This document shows positions 1 to 15,000 of a stretch of DNA of 64,000 bases, one piece after another. This stretch comes from Mycteria americana (Eukaryota > Chordata > Aves > Ciconiiformes > Ciconiidae). Within the stretch, counting starts at the first letter, position 1, and each line of letters begins with the position of its first letter. Made by a program: the position numbers and the translations under genes. Where the stretch lies: contig NC_134373.1 in the NCBI RefSeq assembly GCF_035582795.1, positions 34,318,501-34,382,500 on the forward strand, given 5' to 3'. The notes beneath the pieces are model-generated. The model saw only the letters and a list, made by a program, of their open reading frames with translations. It was not told where the DNA came from and searched no databases.

Positions 1-41
1 GAGGAATCAAAGGTTCATGCTACGCTTCTGGAATATGGCAG
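1..41 (+). CDS. CCDC93: CCDC93 exon (partial at window edge)
   Basis: This is the 3' part of an exon cut by the window edge. It reads [13 protein letters not shown] plus two bases of the next Arg codon, then donor GTGAAA at 42. The codon split is completed by the exon at 4303. Confidence 0.88.
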
Positions 42-3000
42 GTGAAAGGCTTCATTTAATTGTCTGTGGGTTTTGTATTGTGTGTATATAGAAGCATTCT
101 GTATAAAATTTGGATTGTGAGGTTTTTTGCTACTACTTGAGAATCAAACTGTTTCAGATTCACTCCTGTTTGGTTTCAGATTTTGTTTGCTTACCCTATA
201 AATTCTCTGGGGACTGGACAGTCCTCATATGTATGAACAATGTTTTGTACAATGGGAGCCTAAGTTCTGACTTTATGTTGCTGGTAGGGTATGTTTATTT
301 AACATACTTGTTCTTGGCTTCATGAAAATGGCTTAAATTCATGATGCTTCTAGGTAGCGTCTGTCAATCAATATTGCCTCTTTGCAAGCAGTCCCTGCAA
401 AGTGGGGAAAAAGGAGCTGAAGTTACTGCTTCTTTTTGTAGTTCTAATGTGGTTGCTACATCAGGAGGCTGAGTCATGGTTAAGTGCTTTATCTTCTTAC
501 TTTCTGCAAACTTCTATATAGAGACAAAGTTACCAAGGTTTGCACTTATCCATTACCTTTGGAAGTCCCTCTAGTTTACAGAGACCTCTCCAAACACATA
601 CAAATAATGTTACAGAGTTTCTGTTCCTAGTTTCTCTTTCCTATTTTCTTTTCATAGTTTAGTGTTATGGACAGCTTGTCTGCTGTCTGAGCATTTAATG
701 ACTACAAATGACATTTGAATTCTTCTTTGGCTTCTTCTCCCACAAAGCCATAGATTTTTTTTCTTTTTTGTCTCATTATTTTAAGTACCTTCCTTTTACC
801 CTTTTCGCGCATTTGCCGTGACACACAGTTGAGATCAGCAAGTGTCCTGATTGCAGATTGCTTATGATCTTCTCCTTTCATTCATGGTGGTATTTTGTGA
901 GGGCAGCATGGACAAATTAACATCTTTCAGCTTATTTTCCTTTAAAGTGGGATGAAATCCTCTGTGTGTTCCTAGTGGAATGAAACTACTGGGAGACATC
1001 TGGTTGTCCTGTTACTCATCAGAGCTATTCTAACGTTGAATAAACTTTATATACAAATGGTTAACTGTAGAACTTTTCCCCTCCTTCCACCATCAGTGGA
1101 GTTCAGTGCAGTTATCTGAAGTATAGCAAGCTGATTTAAAAGCCTAAGATGACTGGCTGCTCTAATGAACTTAATCCATTCAAAACAGAGCTACAAGGAA
1201 ATACAGTGCCTGTATATGTTAACATATATATGTCTATATATGTTAAACAGCTAATTTTATTAACATAGCATTCACAGACTCTGTGGGCTGTAGTCTTGAA
1301 TGAGTCTTAGAATGTTAGAAAAATAATTTTTCTAATGCTAGTAAGGAATTAGGCTTGATTTACTTCATCCATTTCAGAGTCCAATTCTTCCCTCTCCAAT
1401 GAAAATTGAATTTGCAAGTTGATGACGGTGTCAGGGATTATTCTACTTGGCATGTGGATTTCTTCCCTGACTCTTCGGTGGAAGACATGCATGCTGAAAT
1501 CTTTAGATTTAGATCAGGTCATTGATACCTCATCAGTGCTCACAATGGGAATCCAAAGAGCTGGTATGGAAAAACAAAGTGGTGTACTCCTGTCTGTTTA
1601 TAGTTTCTTGTGCTGTTTCAGTGTCATTACTACATATTGGTATCAATAGACATCTCCTAATAAATAAAAAGAGTATAAAATAGTTTATGCAGTTTAAGGG
1701 AATCTTTGTGTATGATTTTTCTAGAGGAATTTTAGTTTTGTTTAAAAAAGGCAAAACTGGAAATCTAGCTTGAAAAGTGAAATAAATAGAACATGTTTTC
1801 TATAGATCCTCACAAATTGTTTTAGCTTTAGGTACTGTGGAACAGTTGAGACCTAAGTAAAGCTCATTTCTGCTGGAAAAACATAAATCTTTAATATAAA
1901 AAACCCAATGAAAATGGATGACGGCAAAAGTTGAAGTACAGAGGGAGGAAATAACAGAAAAGGCATTGAAGATACAAGGGAACTGCTCTTCTGTTGTATA
2001 GTGTGAATCAGTACATAGATATGAGGAGTGGTTTGGGACTAATAAAGATGACCAAGAACTTGTGAATTTTGGGAAGGAAAATGCCTCTTCAAGACAGTAT
2101 TTGTTGAGATGATCTTGATGACATTGCAGAGTCCTAGCAGAAGAACAAACAGAGAAGAGGTATTTGGTGTTTGAAGGGCATGGAGCGTGACAGAAGACTT
2201 GCTGGACCGATTATTCAAATTGGTGATATGAATGAAGGACAGCACTTACTAGAAGACAAATACAGTTAGTTATTTGGTGTGAAAAGCTTAACATGAATTG
2301 AATGGAAGTGGGAGAAAATTAGGATAGTTGCAAGATTCGAATGTGTTTTGGTAATGCTTTCATAATGAATTCTCAGCATAAAACTCTTGATCAGAAAAAT
2401 ATTTCTGATACAGTGCAAAAATAAAGAACATCTGAGAAAATGACAGTAGTGAGCCAAACAAATGTCTGCTTCATGTGTTTTGGTAGACAAAGAAACTCTT
2501 AAGGAGGATGATAGTATGTCTGCTGTCAACCTAGTAATAAAATAACGAGTACAAGGACTCAGAGATACATACAGAAATCTGTGGGGGCAGTATGGATTAC
2601 TGTCCACTCTTCAACAATGTTAGGGCAACTAGAACACTACTGAAAAAGGCAAATAGTAAATTTTTGGTAGATTTAGGGGTAGAGTTGAATGTTTTTGGAT
2701 TTCAAATAGTTAAAGTGAACCTTTCATTCTTTTACTGCATGTAGATGGCAGTTGTAGAAAATTGTGAGTAGAGGAATTTTTTTCCTCCTAAATGCCCCTT
2801 GCTTGTCATAGAAATGGCTCCTTTCAGATCACACTAATCATAAAAGTTAATTTTCTCAGTTCAACAAATAGTATAGGGTCTTGCAATGTCCTGATGCCAA
2901 ATGCAGCGTTATTCAGATACAGCCAGTGATGGTGCCATATGCTAAATCGTTTCTTGATCCTGTGGCCTCCATCTTAAAGGTTATCATAAATGAGCTTGAA

Positions 3001-6000
3001 TGTGGTAGGCCAGAGTCTGGCTTGAGAGCAGAGTGATGCCAGTGAGCATCTTTCCACACAGTTGCATAGTCTGTTTCAGCTAAGGGCTTTCATTGCCACA
3101 TCTTTGCATATTATCAATCAGTCTTCAGCAAAGTACAAAGTCAGTTCTGATAACAGATATGAAATGTTAAGCCTGGGAGGCATCTGGGTTCTCTGTTGAT
3201 ATAACTGGTGTTTAAGTTTTTGTTACTGCTGTTCTGGTGCAGTTTATTACTTGGATGCAGTTATCTGTGTGAAAATAAAATTGTGCTCTTACAAAAAGAT
3301 AAGCAAACATATACGATAATGGCAATATTAATTACAAATGCTTTTATACTAATACAACTTTATGCATATTCTGTGGGAGGGTAGTGCTCTGCCACATTCT
3401 TTGTACTGCTAAGCTTTAAAATGCAGAGAGAACTTAATGTTGGGGAATTCCTGAAAACTTGGTGTTAGGCTGTAATAAAATGTGACTGAATTTACCTCTT
3501 AAGTATGAGTATTGAATAAATGGAGAACTGGTGACAATTAATACTGCTGCTGAGGATCACTTAACTTTTAGCCATAAAAGGCTTGTAAATAGTCCTGCTT
3601 CTGCAGTAGTTAAGGAGTTAAACGGTTGTAGCTGTTAGTCAGTCAATTGGGAACATCGCTTCTTTTCATATCTGTGTACATGCTGGGTGTAATGCTTCGT
3701 AATACTGAAGATGACTGCTTACTCGTATCTAAAATTTCTTTCTACTTAACATCTTTAAGGTAGTATTTCCAAACTAACAAAACTCAAATGTCAATTTTCC
3801 CTCTCCATCAAAAAAACAGAACTAAAACAGTTTATTTGAGTGTATATTTAAAGCTCTGAACACCATGCTTCAGAAAGAAATTGAAGATTCACCAAAGCAC
3901 ACAAGCATGAATGTTTTTTGGGAGTAGAGATTGCACTGACAACTTCCTGAGGCCTTTCCAGAATTCAGAAGTATAGTAGCTGAGGATTAACTTCCAAATG
4001 GAAAGAGAGCATTGCTTTTTCCTTTCATGAGATTTACATGACAATATTTTATGAACAGTCTAGATTTGCAAATCATAATGGAAGGAGTAGATGGAGCTGA
4101 AATTATTCTATAAATATGCTGCACTACCTGCTTATTTAGTTTATTTGAAGCATTCTAAAACTAACCTGAACCTGGCTGTTGGTTTTGTTAAATGATTCAC
4201 TTTCTAGTGCATTTCTTATGTTGAAAACTGATAGAAACTTAATTTATTTGTGGAAGTTGTAAACAAAAACGTATTTCTTTCATGTTACTATTGTTCTTTT
4301 AGGAGATACGGATTTAGTAGACAAGCAGGGAAAACAGAACAGGTAAAAATATACTCATTTTAAATGTTCATATTGTGAGAATAATTGCATTGGTTTTGTT
4401 GGAGCATTGGTTACTGTAAGTTCTTAAAGGAATACAACAGAATAAACAGCTATAAATTCTATTATTACCACCTTTTAAAAATGGCTAACTGGAACTAAAA
4501 ATCTGCATGCCATGGAAGATGCAGATTACTATCTCCTTTTCTAAAGCATTTCCTTCATCTGTACTCAAAGATCACATTTCGCAAACATTTTTCACTTAGA
4601 AGAAAGGGGGTTTGGGTGTTTGGTTTGGTTTTCTTTTTTAATGTGAGGTAATTAACATACCCTATCTGTTTAATGAGTATCTTTTAACTAAGTGTTCCAT
4701 GATGTGATCATTAAAGAGTTTTTTTCCTTTTCTTTTTAAAGAACCATTCAGCTTGGTAAGAAATTTTGTAGGCATTTATTATATAACAGGTTATTTAACG
4801 TCTTAGAGAAACATGATACCATGCCATAAATAAATCATGGTGCCTCTTGAAAAGTAGCATCCTTGCTGTGCTTTTGGTGATTATGGAATCATAAAATGTC
4901 CTTGTCAGAGTATTCGCAGTTTTATTATTTCAGTGCAGATATTACTTTGGCTACAAGCTTTTATTACAGACAGAGATAATGAAGAAATGCATTAAGCATG
5001 TCATGGACCCAGCAATACACTGAGTACATTAAGGTTGCCCTTCTTCATTAGCTCAATATTTCACATACAAATTTAGCATTTAAATTTTATAAATGGAGAT
5101 GTTTTCAAATCTAGGCATACCTCTTTTTCCTCTCAAAGTAACTGCCAGGCTACAGTCATGTTTATAGAGTTCATTTTGTTTCTTCAAAAATTTTACTGAC
5201 TTTGGAATATTGTATATTAGAAGGTTGTCATGTTTGTTGTGTGAATTGAGTCACCAGTAAGGCAGAAGTGGAAGATTAAATAGTCAGGTTAGTGGTACAA
5301 TAGAGTGACCTAGAAATTTTGTCTGTGTCACCAGTTCTCATAATTTTAGTGGTATGAATTCTGACTGAACTAGGCAATTTTGGACTTTTTTATGTTGCAT
5401 ATTTGTTATACCAATATTAAATTATATTAAGTTACAAAAAAATGATTTATGTAAAAAAAAAAAAAAAAGGCGCTTTCTCCTATATAGCAGCCATATTCTG
5501 GGGTAGCCAGTTATCTTGTGAGGTTGGTAGTTCTTAGAAGGTTGTGGAATAAGGGATCTTTGTGCCAGATGTGCCCATAGCAAGCCAGAGACACTGTCTT
5601 GAACAGCTGGAATACTTATGAAGTCAGTGAGGGTTACACCTCAGTTTGCATGAATCTGAGCGTGAGGATGTTCCAGTAGATAACATGTATTCATAAAAAC
5701 AGAACAGCTATATTCCGGTTTTCTCCATGTTGTCTTAATACTTTAGATTACTGGAACTAGATACAGTATTTTCTTAATTTTTATTTAAAAGGCTGAAGAT
5801 AAAAAAATTGCGCTACCTCCAGGGCTTGCAGCAGCAGGAAAAGCTGAGCCTTGTGATGAAGATGACCTTCAGGCTGCTGAAGAGGTGTGCCATATACACA
5901 GTAGGCATGGATGTTACTAACTTGGGGGGAGGGCAGCAGTTATCACTGCCCAGTCATTCTCTGCAAGAAGAAAAATTTCCATGCTTAGCTGAAGTGGGAG

Positions 6001-9000
6001 TTGCTTCCTGCAGGAGAATATGGAACCTGAAATTGATGCACAAAATTAAATGTTTGTTGATGTTTAATACCAAAAAAATCAACTTTTGTTTTGGAATCCA
6101 AGCATTTTTAAGAGGTCAGTTTTCAGTTGATAGTGGGAACTGAATACTCTGAGTGAACCTGTACTGTTATAAGGAATTTTCCCTTACATGATAACTTTAG
6201 CCACCTCTTCTTTAACTTTCATAGACTTACTGTCCCATTACATGCACTAAAATACATGTGTTATATGATATGAATTGTATACATGTGTTCCTGTCACTAG
6301 GCAGAAATAAATAATAAAAGATAAATCATTATGTGTAATTCCTCATATTTTGCCGTAGCTTCGCATTAAAACTCTGATGACTGGAATGGCTGCAATGGCA
6401 ACAGAAGAGGTAAGCAGCATTTAAAACTGATACAGCTTTGTTTAAACTATGGTTGGTTATGGCAATTATTCCTAAAATTGGCTTAATGGCAAGTCTGAAG
6501 TCTTAGAATGACTGCGTTTAAATTTGCATGAAGGGAGTGCGAGAAAACATGGTTGAATTAGGAAGACAGTAATTTTTATGAGGCTGATGACTTAATAATT
6601 TGCCTTGAAATGGTAAAAGCAATATAGATAAGTGCCTCTTTCAAATGGTTTCTACAAGGAGAATTTCAGGGGAAAGACATCACGGTGCAGCTACCCAAGA
6701 TGCACTGTGATCTTACTTTATTCATCTTGTGAAGCTATCCAGAGGAGTAATCATTTTACTCAGGAGAGTGGAGGAAAATTGTATGCATTTCAAGGTGTTT
6801 TTCAAAGCACTGATAAATATTTATAAAAAACACCATTAGTGTAAGACACTGAAAATACTGGATATGTATCTTGTTTTCAAATTCTTAACTGGTTATAGAT
6901 GTTGATATAATGGAACTTTTAGGCTGTTGTAATTTTGAAAATTCTTACATTTTGATTTCTGGGTGAGAGGACTGGGAAGATCTGTTGTTAAACATTGTTT
7001 CTGTTTATGCTGAAGTCACAGAAGAAAAGGTAGTAATTAGTCTAGTCTCAAAGTTGGTTGACATGCTTTCTACTGAAATCCACTGTAGAATTAAGTTCTA
7101 CTCAAAGATTGTTTTTGTATGTGCATCCAATTTGAAAGGTGTGTTCTTTCACACATCTGCATTTTTATAGTTTGGCTTAAAATGCGGTCTAAAAGTGAGT
7201 TTATTATTGCGCATGCAAAATTCAGTATACAGAATACAATTTGAAGTAAGTTTTTGAAAATCTGAATTCAGATTACCGCTGTTGTTTGCTAAAAGGTTGT
7301 AAGTGAGAAATTTCCATCAGTGAAGTTTTTTTGGGGGGTGGAATGTTTCTTGGTCTTCTTTTACGATTAAGAGATTTTTAGCCAGTGTAAAGGTTTTGTA
7401 CATTTCTGTTAAAATTAAAGCTTGGGGAAATTGCCATGTAAAAAGCACAGGCAGTTCCAAAACTCTCAACATTTTCTTGACACAATTGCAGGGCAAGTTG
7501 ACAGCAAGCACAGTTGGCCAGATTGTTGGACTCCAGTCAGATGAGATCAAGCAAATAGTGTCCGAATACGCTGAAAAGGTAAGTGTGTTACCTGATTATG
7601 TTTTACCAAGTCATGTTTGATAGCTTGTTAATTTAGGCCTTAAGCTTCCAACTTAATTGCCATGATTCTCTTGAAACAACACTGTTTCATACATGCTGTG
7701 GATAGCAGCACAGTCAGGATTCAGGGAAGTATTTTAATGAGATTTAAACGTGCATGAGCTTTTGGTGTGCATATTCCTGAATTGCATTCATGAGTAGTTT
7801 GGGTTTAAGCACTTGCTTAAATATTTTCATGAATAAAGAAAGGCCTGGGTTGATATCTGTTAGAACCAGAGGCCTAAACTCTTAATGCATTTTAAAACGT
7901 TCAGTGTTAAGCATAGAAATACAGTTCTGTGGGCCTGCTCAGAGAAAAATCTAGGCCTCCTCCACTCAGATTTTCAGACACTGGGATCTTACTTTCACTG
8001 AGCTCCAATTATCAGTCATGCCCTGTGTCTCTCATTCTCAATCTAATATCATCAAAAACAAACCTTTGTTGCTTTTAGAAGTCAAGGCAATTAACAGTGT
8101 ATATTAGCTCCATTTATTGTGTTCAACTGTGGTTGTTTTTAATCAGTTAGGTTTTTGGTTTTTTTTTTTAATTCACATTTCACAGTAATGTGAAAAGAAA
8201 ATCTGGCTCTTTGAGCAATTAATACATACAATACATCACTGCCAGATATGAGTTATAGGTCGCTCTTATTTGTCCAATCGTCTTCTCATATTTCTTCCTT
8301 TTTGTTGACACATATGAGGTATGGAGCTTTCCCATTTGGGAGATAAACCCTATAACTCAACAGAGTCTACAGCAAATTCTTGGCCTTTCTTTATATAAAG
8401 GATTGGAAGAACAGAAGCCCAAGGGTCATATTTCAATGTTACATTTCTTCTGTTCTGAGAGAAGGCAGCAGGACCTTGACTATTATAGTAGAACAATGAT
8501 TAATACTCTGGAAAGTAAGAACTGATTCAAGTCAAACCAAAAATATATCGCTTTTCAAATCTGTTGGATGTGATTAAAAAAAAAAAAAAATTCTGTGTGT
8601 GCATGCATGCACCAGGAAAAGAGAATTAAGGATATTATCAAACAGTTTATTGAAGCATCAGCAATGTTTGGATATAGTTTTAATATCCATATTAAATATA
8701 TTATATTATCCAAATTAAATTAAACTATATCCAGATATAGTTCTAATAGTTTTAACCCCTTGTAACTGTACATAGTCTGAAGAACTTATTTGTGCTTATT
8801 TGTCTACCAGAGTCTTAATAGAATCCACAGGCTTAGTGAAGGTAGCTGGCAACCAGAATTCTAGATCTGATGTTGCCATGTGCCAGGACCTTTCTTACAA
8901 GATGGCATTTTTGCGAAAGATCAATGCATGCAGTTTTCTGCATTTGCCCTCCTTTCTGCTGCTGTGTTAACTTGCTGGGTAAACTGGAAGGAAAATTCTA

Positions 9001-12000
9001 GTGTCGTTCCTCACTTTCTGAAAATCCTGGAAGAAAAATATATTAACATGGCTTTTATCTGTCTATTCATCACCAGATTTTTAAGGCCAATTATTCAAAG
9101 TAGCTTTGATTTTACTGTGTTAGAAGGATTCTTCCTCTGAGAACTTCCAAGTATAGTCATATATAACAAGTCATTTTGTTAGGGGTAGCATAGGAGAAAA
9201 AGCTTGTTCCCTGGTAAAATGCGAGAATGACTAAAACTAGAGAAGTGCTGTCTCAAAACTACCCCCTTCAAAAGTGCCTGAAGGAGAATCCTCTTCAACA
9301 GTTTTAAATGCTGTTTGCAAGTTGCTTATATCTTGAGAAGTTGACTCAGAATGTTTTTGGACTTCTGGAATCCTATATCAGAGATTACTATGCACCTTAC
9401 ACAGTCAGTTGAAGTAGCATACAATAAGCATTTCAACGATTTAGTATGGTTAGGGGTTGTTCTAGGAAGATACTAAATTGGAATTTTTTTTTTATTTTAT
9501 TTTTTTTTTGGTTTGAGGAAACCCTCAAAGATAAAGTGAGATGCAGTGATTTTTATCATTGGGTTCCTGAGCCTCGGGAAAGTGTCAAGGAAAAATGACA
9601 GCAAATTACATTGAAATGACTGCTAAAGATCTACCTGGAACTTGACTGAAAACAGATTTGAACTGTTACAGGGCTGGAGACTGTTTTTTTTTCTTCCCAG
9701 TGGGCTTCAGACAGTGGACTTCAAACTGAGGCAACTGTGAGCACATAAGGGGTGTTCCTCTATGAAGGAGGCACGGACAACAGCCCAGCTGAAGTGCCTC
9801 TACACCAATGCACGCAGCATGGGCAATAAACAGGAGGAGCTGGAAGCCATTGTACACCAGGAAAACTGTGATATAGTTGCCATCATGGAAACACGGTGGG
9901 ATGACTTGCACAACTGGAGTGCGGCGATGGATAGCTATAAACTCTTCAGGAGGGATAGGCAAGGCAGGAGAGGCGGTGGCGTAGCCCTGTATGTTAGGGA
10001 GCGTTTGGATAGTTTAGAGCTTAATGATGGTGACAATAGGGTTGAGTGCCTATGGGTAAGAATCAGGGGGAAGGCCAACAAGGCAGATATTGTGGTGGGA
10101 GTCTGTTACAGACCACCCAACCAGGATGAGGAGACAGATGAACTATTCTGTAAGCAGCTGGGAGAAGCCTCACGATCGCTAGCCCTTGTTCTTGTGGGGG
10201 TCTTCAACCTACTGGATGTCTGCTGGAAATACAATACAGCAGAGAGGAAACAGTCTAGGAGGTTCCTGGAGTGTGTGGCAGATAACTTGCTGACCCAGCT
10301 GGTGAGTGAGGCAACTAGGGAAGGTGCCCCGCTGGATGAACAGAGAAGGACTTGTGAGCCATGTGATGGTTGGAGGCCGTCTTGGGCAGAGTGATCATGA
10401 AATGATAGAGTTTTCGATTCTTGGAGAAGTGAGGAGGGGGGTCAGCAGAACTGCCACCTTAGACTTCCGGAGGGTGGACTTTGGCCTGTTCAGGAGACTG
10501 GTTGACAGAGTCCCCTGGGAGGCAGTCCTAAAGGGCAAAGGAGTCCAGGAAGGCTGGACATTCTTCAAGGAGGAAGTCCTAAAGGCACAAGAGCGGGCTG
10601 TCCCCAGGTGCCGAAAGACGAGCCAGTGGGGAAGACCACCGGCCTGGCTGAATAGAGAGCTTTGGCTAGAACTCAGGAAAAAGAGGAGAGTCTATGACCT
10701 CTGGAAGAAGGGGCGGGCAAGTCAGGAGGACTACAAAGGGGTAGTGAGATTGTGCAGGGAGAAAATTAGAAGGGTCAAAGCTGAGCTAGAGCTCATTCTG
10801 GCTACTGCCATAAAAGACAACAAAAAATACTTCTTCAAATACATTAGCAGCAAAAGGAGAGCTAAGGAGAATCTCCAGCCCCTAATAGATGGGGGAGGGA
10901 ACACAGTGACCAAGGATGAGGAAAAGGCTGAGGTACTTAACGCCTTCTTTGCCTCAGTCTTTAATAGTAAGACCAATTGTTCTCTGGGTACCCAGCCCCC
11001 CGAGTTGTAAGACAGGGATGGGGACCAGAATGGAGCCCCCATAATCCAGGGGGAAATGGTTAGTGACCTGCTGCACCACTTAGACACTCACAAGTCTATG
11101 GGGCCTGATGAGATCCACCCGAGAGTACTGAAGGAACTAGCAGATGTGCTCACCAAGCTGCTTTCCATCATTTACCAGCAGTCCTGGCTAACTGGGGAGG
11201 TCCCAGTTGACTGGAGGTTAGCAAATGTGACGCCCTTCTACAAGAAAGGCCGGAAGGGCCAGGGAACTACAGGCCTGTCAACCTGACCTCGGTACCAAGG
11301 AAGCTGATGGAGCAGATCATCTTGAGCGCCATCACAGGGCACATAGAGGATAACCAAGTGATCAGGCCCAGTCAGCATGGGCTTAGGAAAGGCAGGTCTT
11401 GCTTGACCAACCTGATCTCCTTCTGTGACAAGGTGACCCACTTAGTGGATGAGGGAAAGGCTGTGGATGTTGTCTACCTAGACTTTAGTAAAGCCTTTGA
11501 CGCTGTTTGCAACAGCATTCTCCTGGAGAAGCTGGCTGCTCATGGCTTGGACAGGTGAACTCTTCGCTGGGTAAAGAACTGGCTGGATGGCCGGGCCCAA
11601 AGAGTGGTGGTGAATGGAGTTTACTCCAGCTGGCAGCCGGTCACAAGCGGTGTTTCCCAGGGCTCTGTGTTGGGGCCAGTTCTGTTTAATATCTTTATCC
11701 ATGATCTGGATGAAGGGATCGAGTGCACCCTCAGTAAGTTTGTAGATGACACCAAGTTGGGCAGGAGTGTTGATCTGCTTGAGGGTAGGAAGGCTCTACA
11801 GAGGGATCTGGACAGGCTGGATCGATGGGCTGAGGCCAATTTTATGAGGTTCAACAAGGCCAAGTGCCGGGTCCTGCACTTGGGCCACAACAACCCCATG
11901 CAACACTACAGGCTTGGGGAAGAGTGGCTGGAAAGCTGCCCAGCAGAGAAGGACCTGGGAGTGTTGGTTGACAGCCAGCTGAACATGAGCCAGCAGTGTG

Positions 12001-15000
12001 CCCAGGTGGCCAAGAAAGCCAATGGCATCCTGGGCTTGTATCAGAAATAGTGTGACCAGCAGGACTAGGGAAATGATTGTCCCCCTGTACTTGGCACTGG
12101 TGAGGCCGCACCTCGAATGCTGTGTTCAGTTTTGGGCCCCTCACTACAAGAGAGACATTGAGGTGCTGGAGCGTCTCCAGAGAAGGGCAACGAAGCTGGG
12201 GAAGGGTCTGGAGCACAAGTCTGATGAGGAGCGGCTGAGGGAGCTGGGGTTGTTTAGCCTGGAGAAAAGGAGGCTGAGGGGAGACCTTATCGCTCTCTAC
12301 AACTACCTGAAAGGAGGTTGTAGAGAGGTGGGTGTCTGTCTCTTCTCCCAGGTAACAAGTGATAGGACAAGAGGAAATGGCCTCAAGTTGCGCCAGGGGA
12401 GGTTTAGATTGGATGTTAGGAAATTTTACTTCACTGAAAGGGTTGTCAAGCCTTGGAAAGGTTTGCCCAGAGAGGTGGTAGAGTCCCCATCCCTGGAGGT
12501 ATTTAAAAGACGTTTGGATGAGGTGCTTAGGGACATGGCTTAGTGGTGGTCTTGGTAGTGTTAGGTTTACAGTTGGACTTGATGATCTTAAAGGTCTTTT
12601 CCAACCTATATGATTCTGTGATTCTGTGATGGAGTTAGTCACAGATCTAAACCTCTGAAGTCTATTTGCTAGTAGGAGATGGTTGAACATGAAGAGATAA
12701 ACAAAATTATTTACTGCTGCAAAGTTTGTATTTTTGTACAGAGACTCCTTTATTTTTTTTAAGAATGTGAAGTTCTGTAGAGTAATGCTTGAATTCTCTT
12801 TCTTTAGTTATTGGAAAGTTTATAGCACTAATGTGTGTGAGAGAATCTCATTACAAAGAAGAACATTAATTGCATATATTTCCTTCCTCCTTCCCATTTA
12901 AAACTTTTACATGTAGCAGTGGGAGGCAGGCTCTTAAAGTCTAAAATTAGCCATTTATTTTGGCTAGCAGTTTTTGAGCTGCCATAGATTAGTGATCCTC
13001 ATGCATAATTAATATGGTGTTTTAACAAATTCTGTCATAGAAAATGAGGCTACTAACACTTCTTGTTTAACTTGTTTATTTGAATTGGTTAAATCTTTTT
13101 AGGGCAGTTGAGCAGTTGCAGGGGATGAGGAAGAATGCAGAAGTGAGTCTACACCTGTCAGTGGTAGGGATAACGTGTGTTAACAGAAAACTGGAAGGAT
13201 GTATCCACGTACCCCTTTTTGTCACATGTAATTGAAGTTCTTGTTTTGAGATAGAAGAGCAAATTGATAATCTCTACAGTCAGAGACACTAGTACTCAGA
13301 TACAGCTTTCTTAAATTATGTTCAAAAGGCAACTGCTGTTTCAGTCTAGTAAGAGACCAGGTAACAACAGCAGTGTCAAAAGCAAAGTAGCTTCTATAAT
13401 TTGTGCTTTCTTCTATGCTGAAAGATGCATTTTTCTCCACAAATTGGAACCCAATTCCTCAGTTACTTTAAAGCTGTAGTGTTGCTGCGGAGCAGATCCT
13501 TTGACTGCATGAGGCTTAACCCTAGCTTTTTCATTTGCAGACCAGAAGGATTTTTCTGCAGAAATCTCTGTATTATAGTGATGGGTATTTCCCATTTTCA
13601 AAAAGCAAGCTTTAGCAGTCCACTTCTTGAGACATGACCTTTTCTTTATGCCAAAGCTGTACTGTATGGGGTTTTACTACTTTTGCAAGTCAGTCTCAGA
13701 CTGGTTTAGCTCATGTTTCTTTCTCTTGCATTTCCAGTTTTCTTGATTTGCATGTTATGCATATTAGATAGGCTAATCGTATGGTGAGAAGGACGGGGTT
13801 TTAGAATGCATGACATGATGAGGGAATGTGATTTTGTCAAATAAGGAGAGGAATAAGTAAATCTGAGTATGTATTTGTATTTGTTGAATAGTTCAGTGTT
13901 ACAGGTGTTGCTTAGAGGCATTTTTCCTTTCCTGACAAATGGAAAGAAAGTATGTGAATTGTTGGGTCAAGATGTCAGAATTGGTCTTTTCTTGCTGTGG
14001 ATGTAAAAGTATAACAAATCATTAAGCTGCTCTTCAATATGAATAACATGGAAGATGGAGAAGAGGAAGACAGGTTTTGCCTCTTACTTTAATTTAAAAT
14101 TAAGCTATTAATGGAGACCTGCTTACCCATCTGCCTAGAGTGGATACCAGGAGCAAATATGAGTGAGGAGTATTTCATACTTCTTGTAACATTTCTGCTG
14201 ATTATACATTGTAGTGGTTGTCAACATTTGGTAATTATTCAAAAAGCACTTAGTATTCAAGTCTTTGACAGACACTGCAAATTAGCACCTGAAGTACTTG
14301 AAAATTAACTGTTTTTCTAACGAAATACTGGAAAATGGATTAACTGGAAAAAGAGAGTGCATGAAGCAAATTACCAAAACAGATGGATGTAAGTATTAGA
14401 GTGGGGACTTTCAAAAGGTACAAATAATGTTTAGGCAAATAATCACTTAGACATCTAGCTATCACTGATTTTTAATTATTCTTTTGTCTACTGCAAATAT
14501 ACAATTTCTATTATAAATGTTATTTCTGGTAAAGAATGTTTCTGGCAGCTTTCCTTTCACAATTCAGAGAGAACAGGAGACTGGATCCAGATTGCTATCT
14601 TCATTATGTATTTATGAGACACTTTCTTGGCAATGCGTGCTGGATTGAGTAGTTTTCAAAGACTGATGTCCATAGTACACACGCACACACAAAAACAAGC
14701 TTAGAGTGGTAAATGTGTCTACCATACTGAGTATGTCATTGTCATTCAGCATAAAGATGCATCCAAGCCAGTATTTCAGAATCTAACCACACAATTGTTC
14801 AAGGCATTTGAAAGTTCTGGATCTGCTTACTGGGGTATGGAACATCTCAGATTCAACAAGTTCAGTAAATACCACTGCTTAAGGTGGTTTTTAGCATGTT
14901 TGTATTTTTTCCATTTAAGAACTCTACCAGGTTTAACGAATGCTGATGCAAAAAATTATTTATTTCTTCTAGTATACTGTAGTTCCACCTGTCCCAGGGC

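Noticed and set aside
5808..6143. 111-codon open frame overlapping a CCDC93 exon
   Set aside because: It is in a different phase from the spliced CCDC93 frame and runs through the donor site at 5885 into the intron.
11851..12690. 279-codon minus-strand open frame
   Set aside because: It is the antisense shadow of the CR1 ORF2 3' end. The same peptide texture appears opposite the second CR1 copy.
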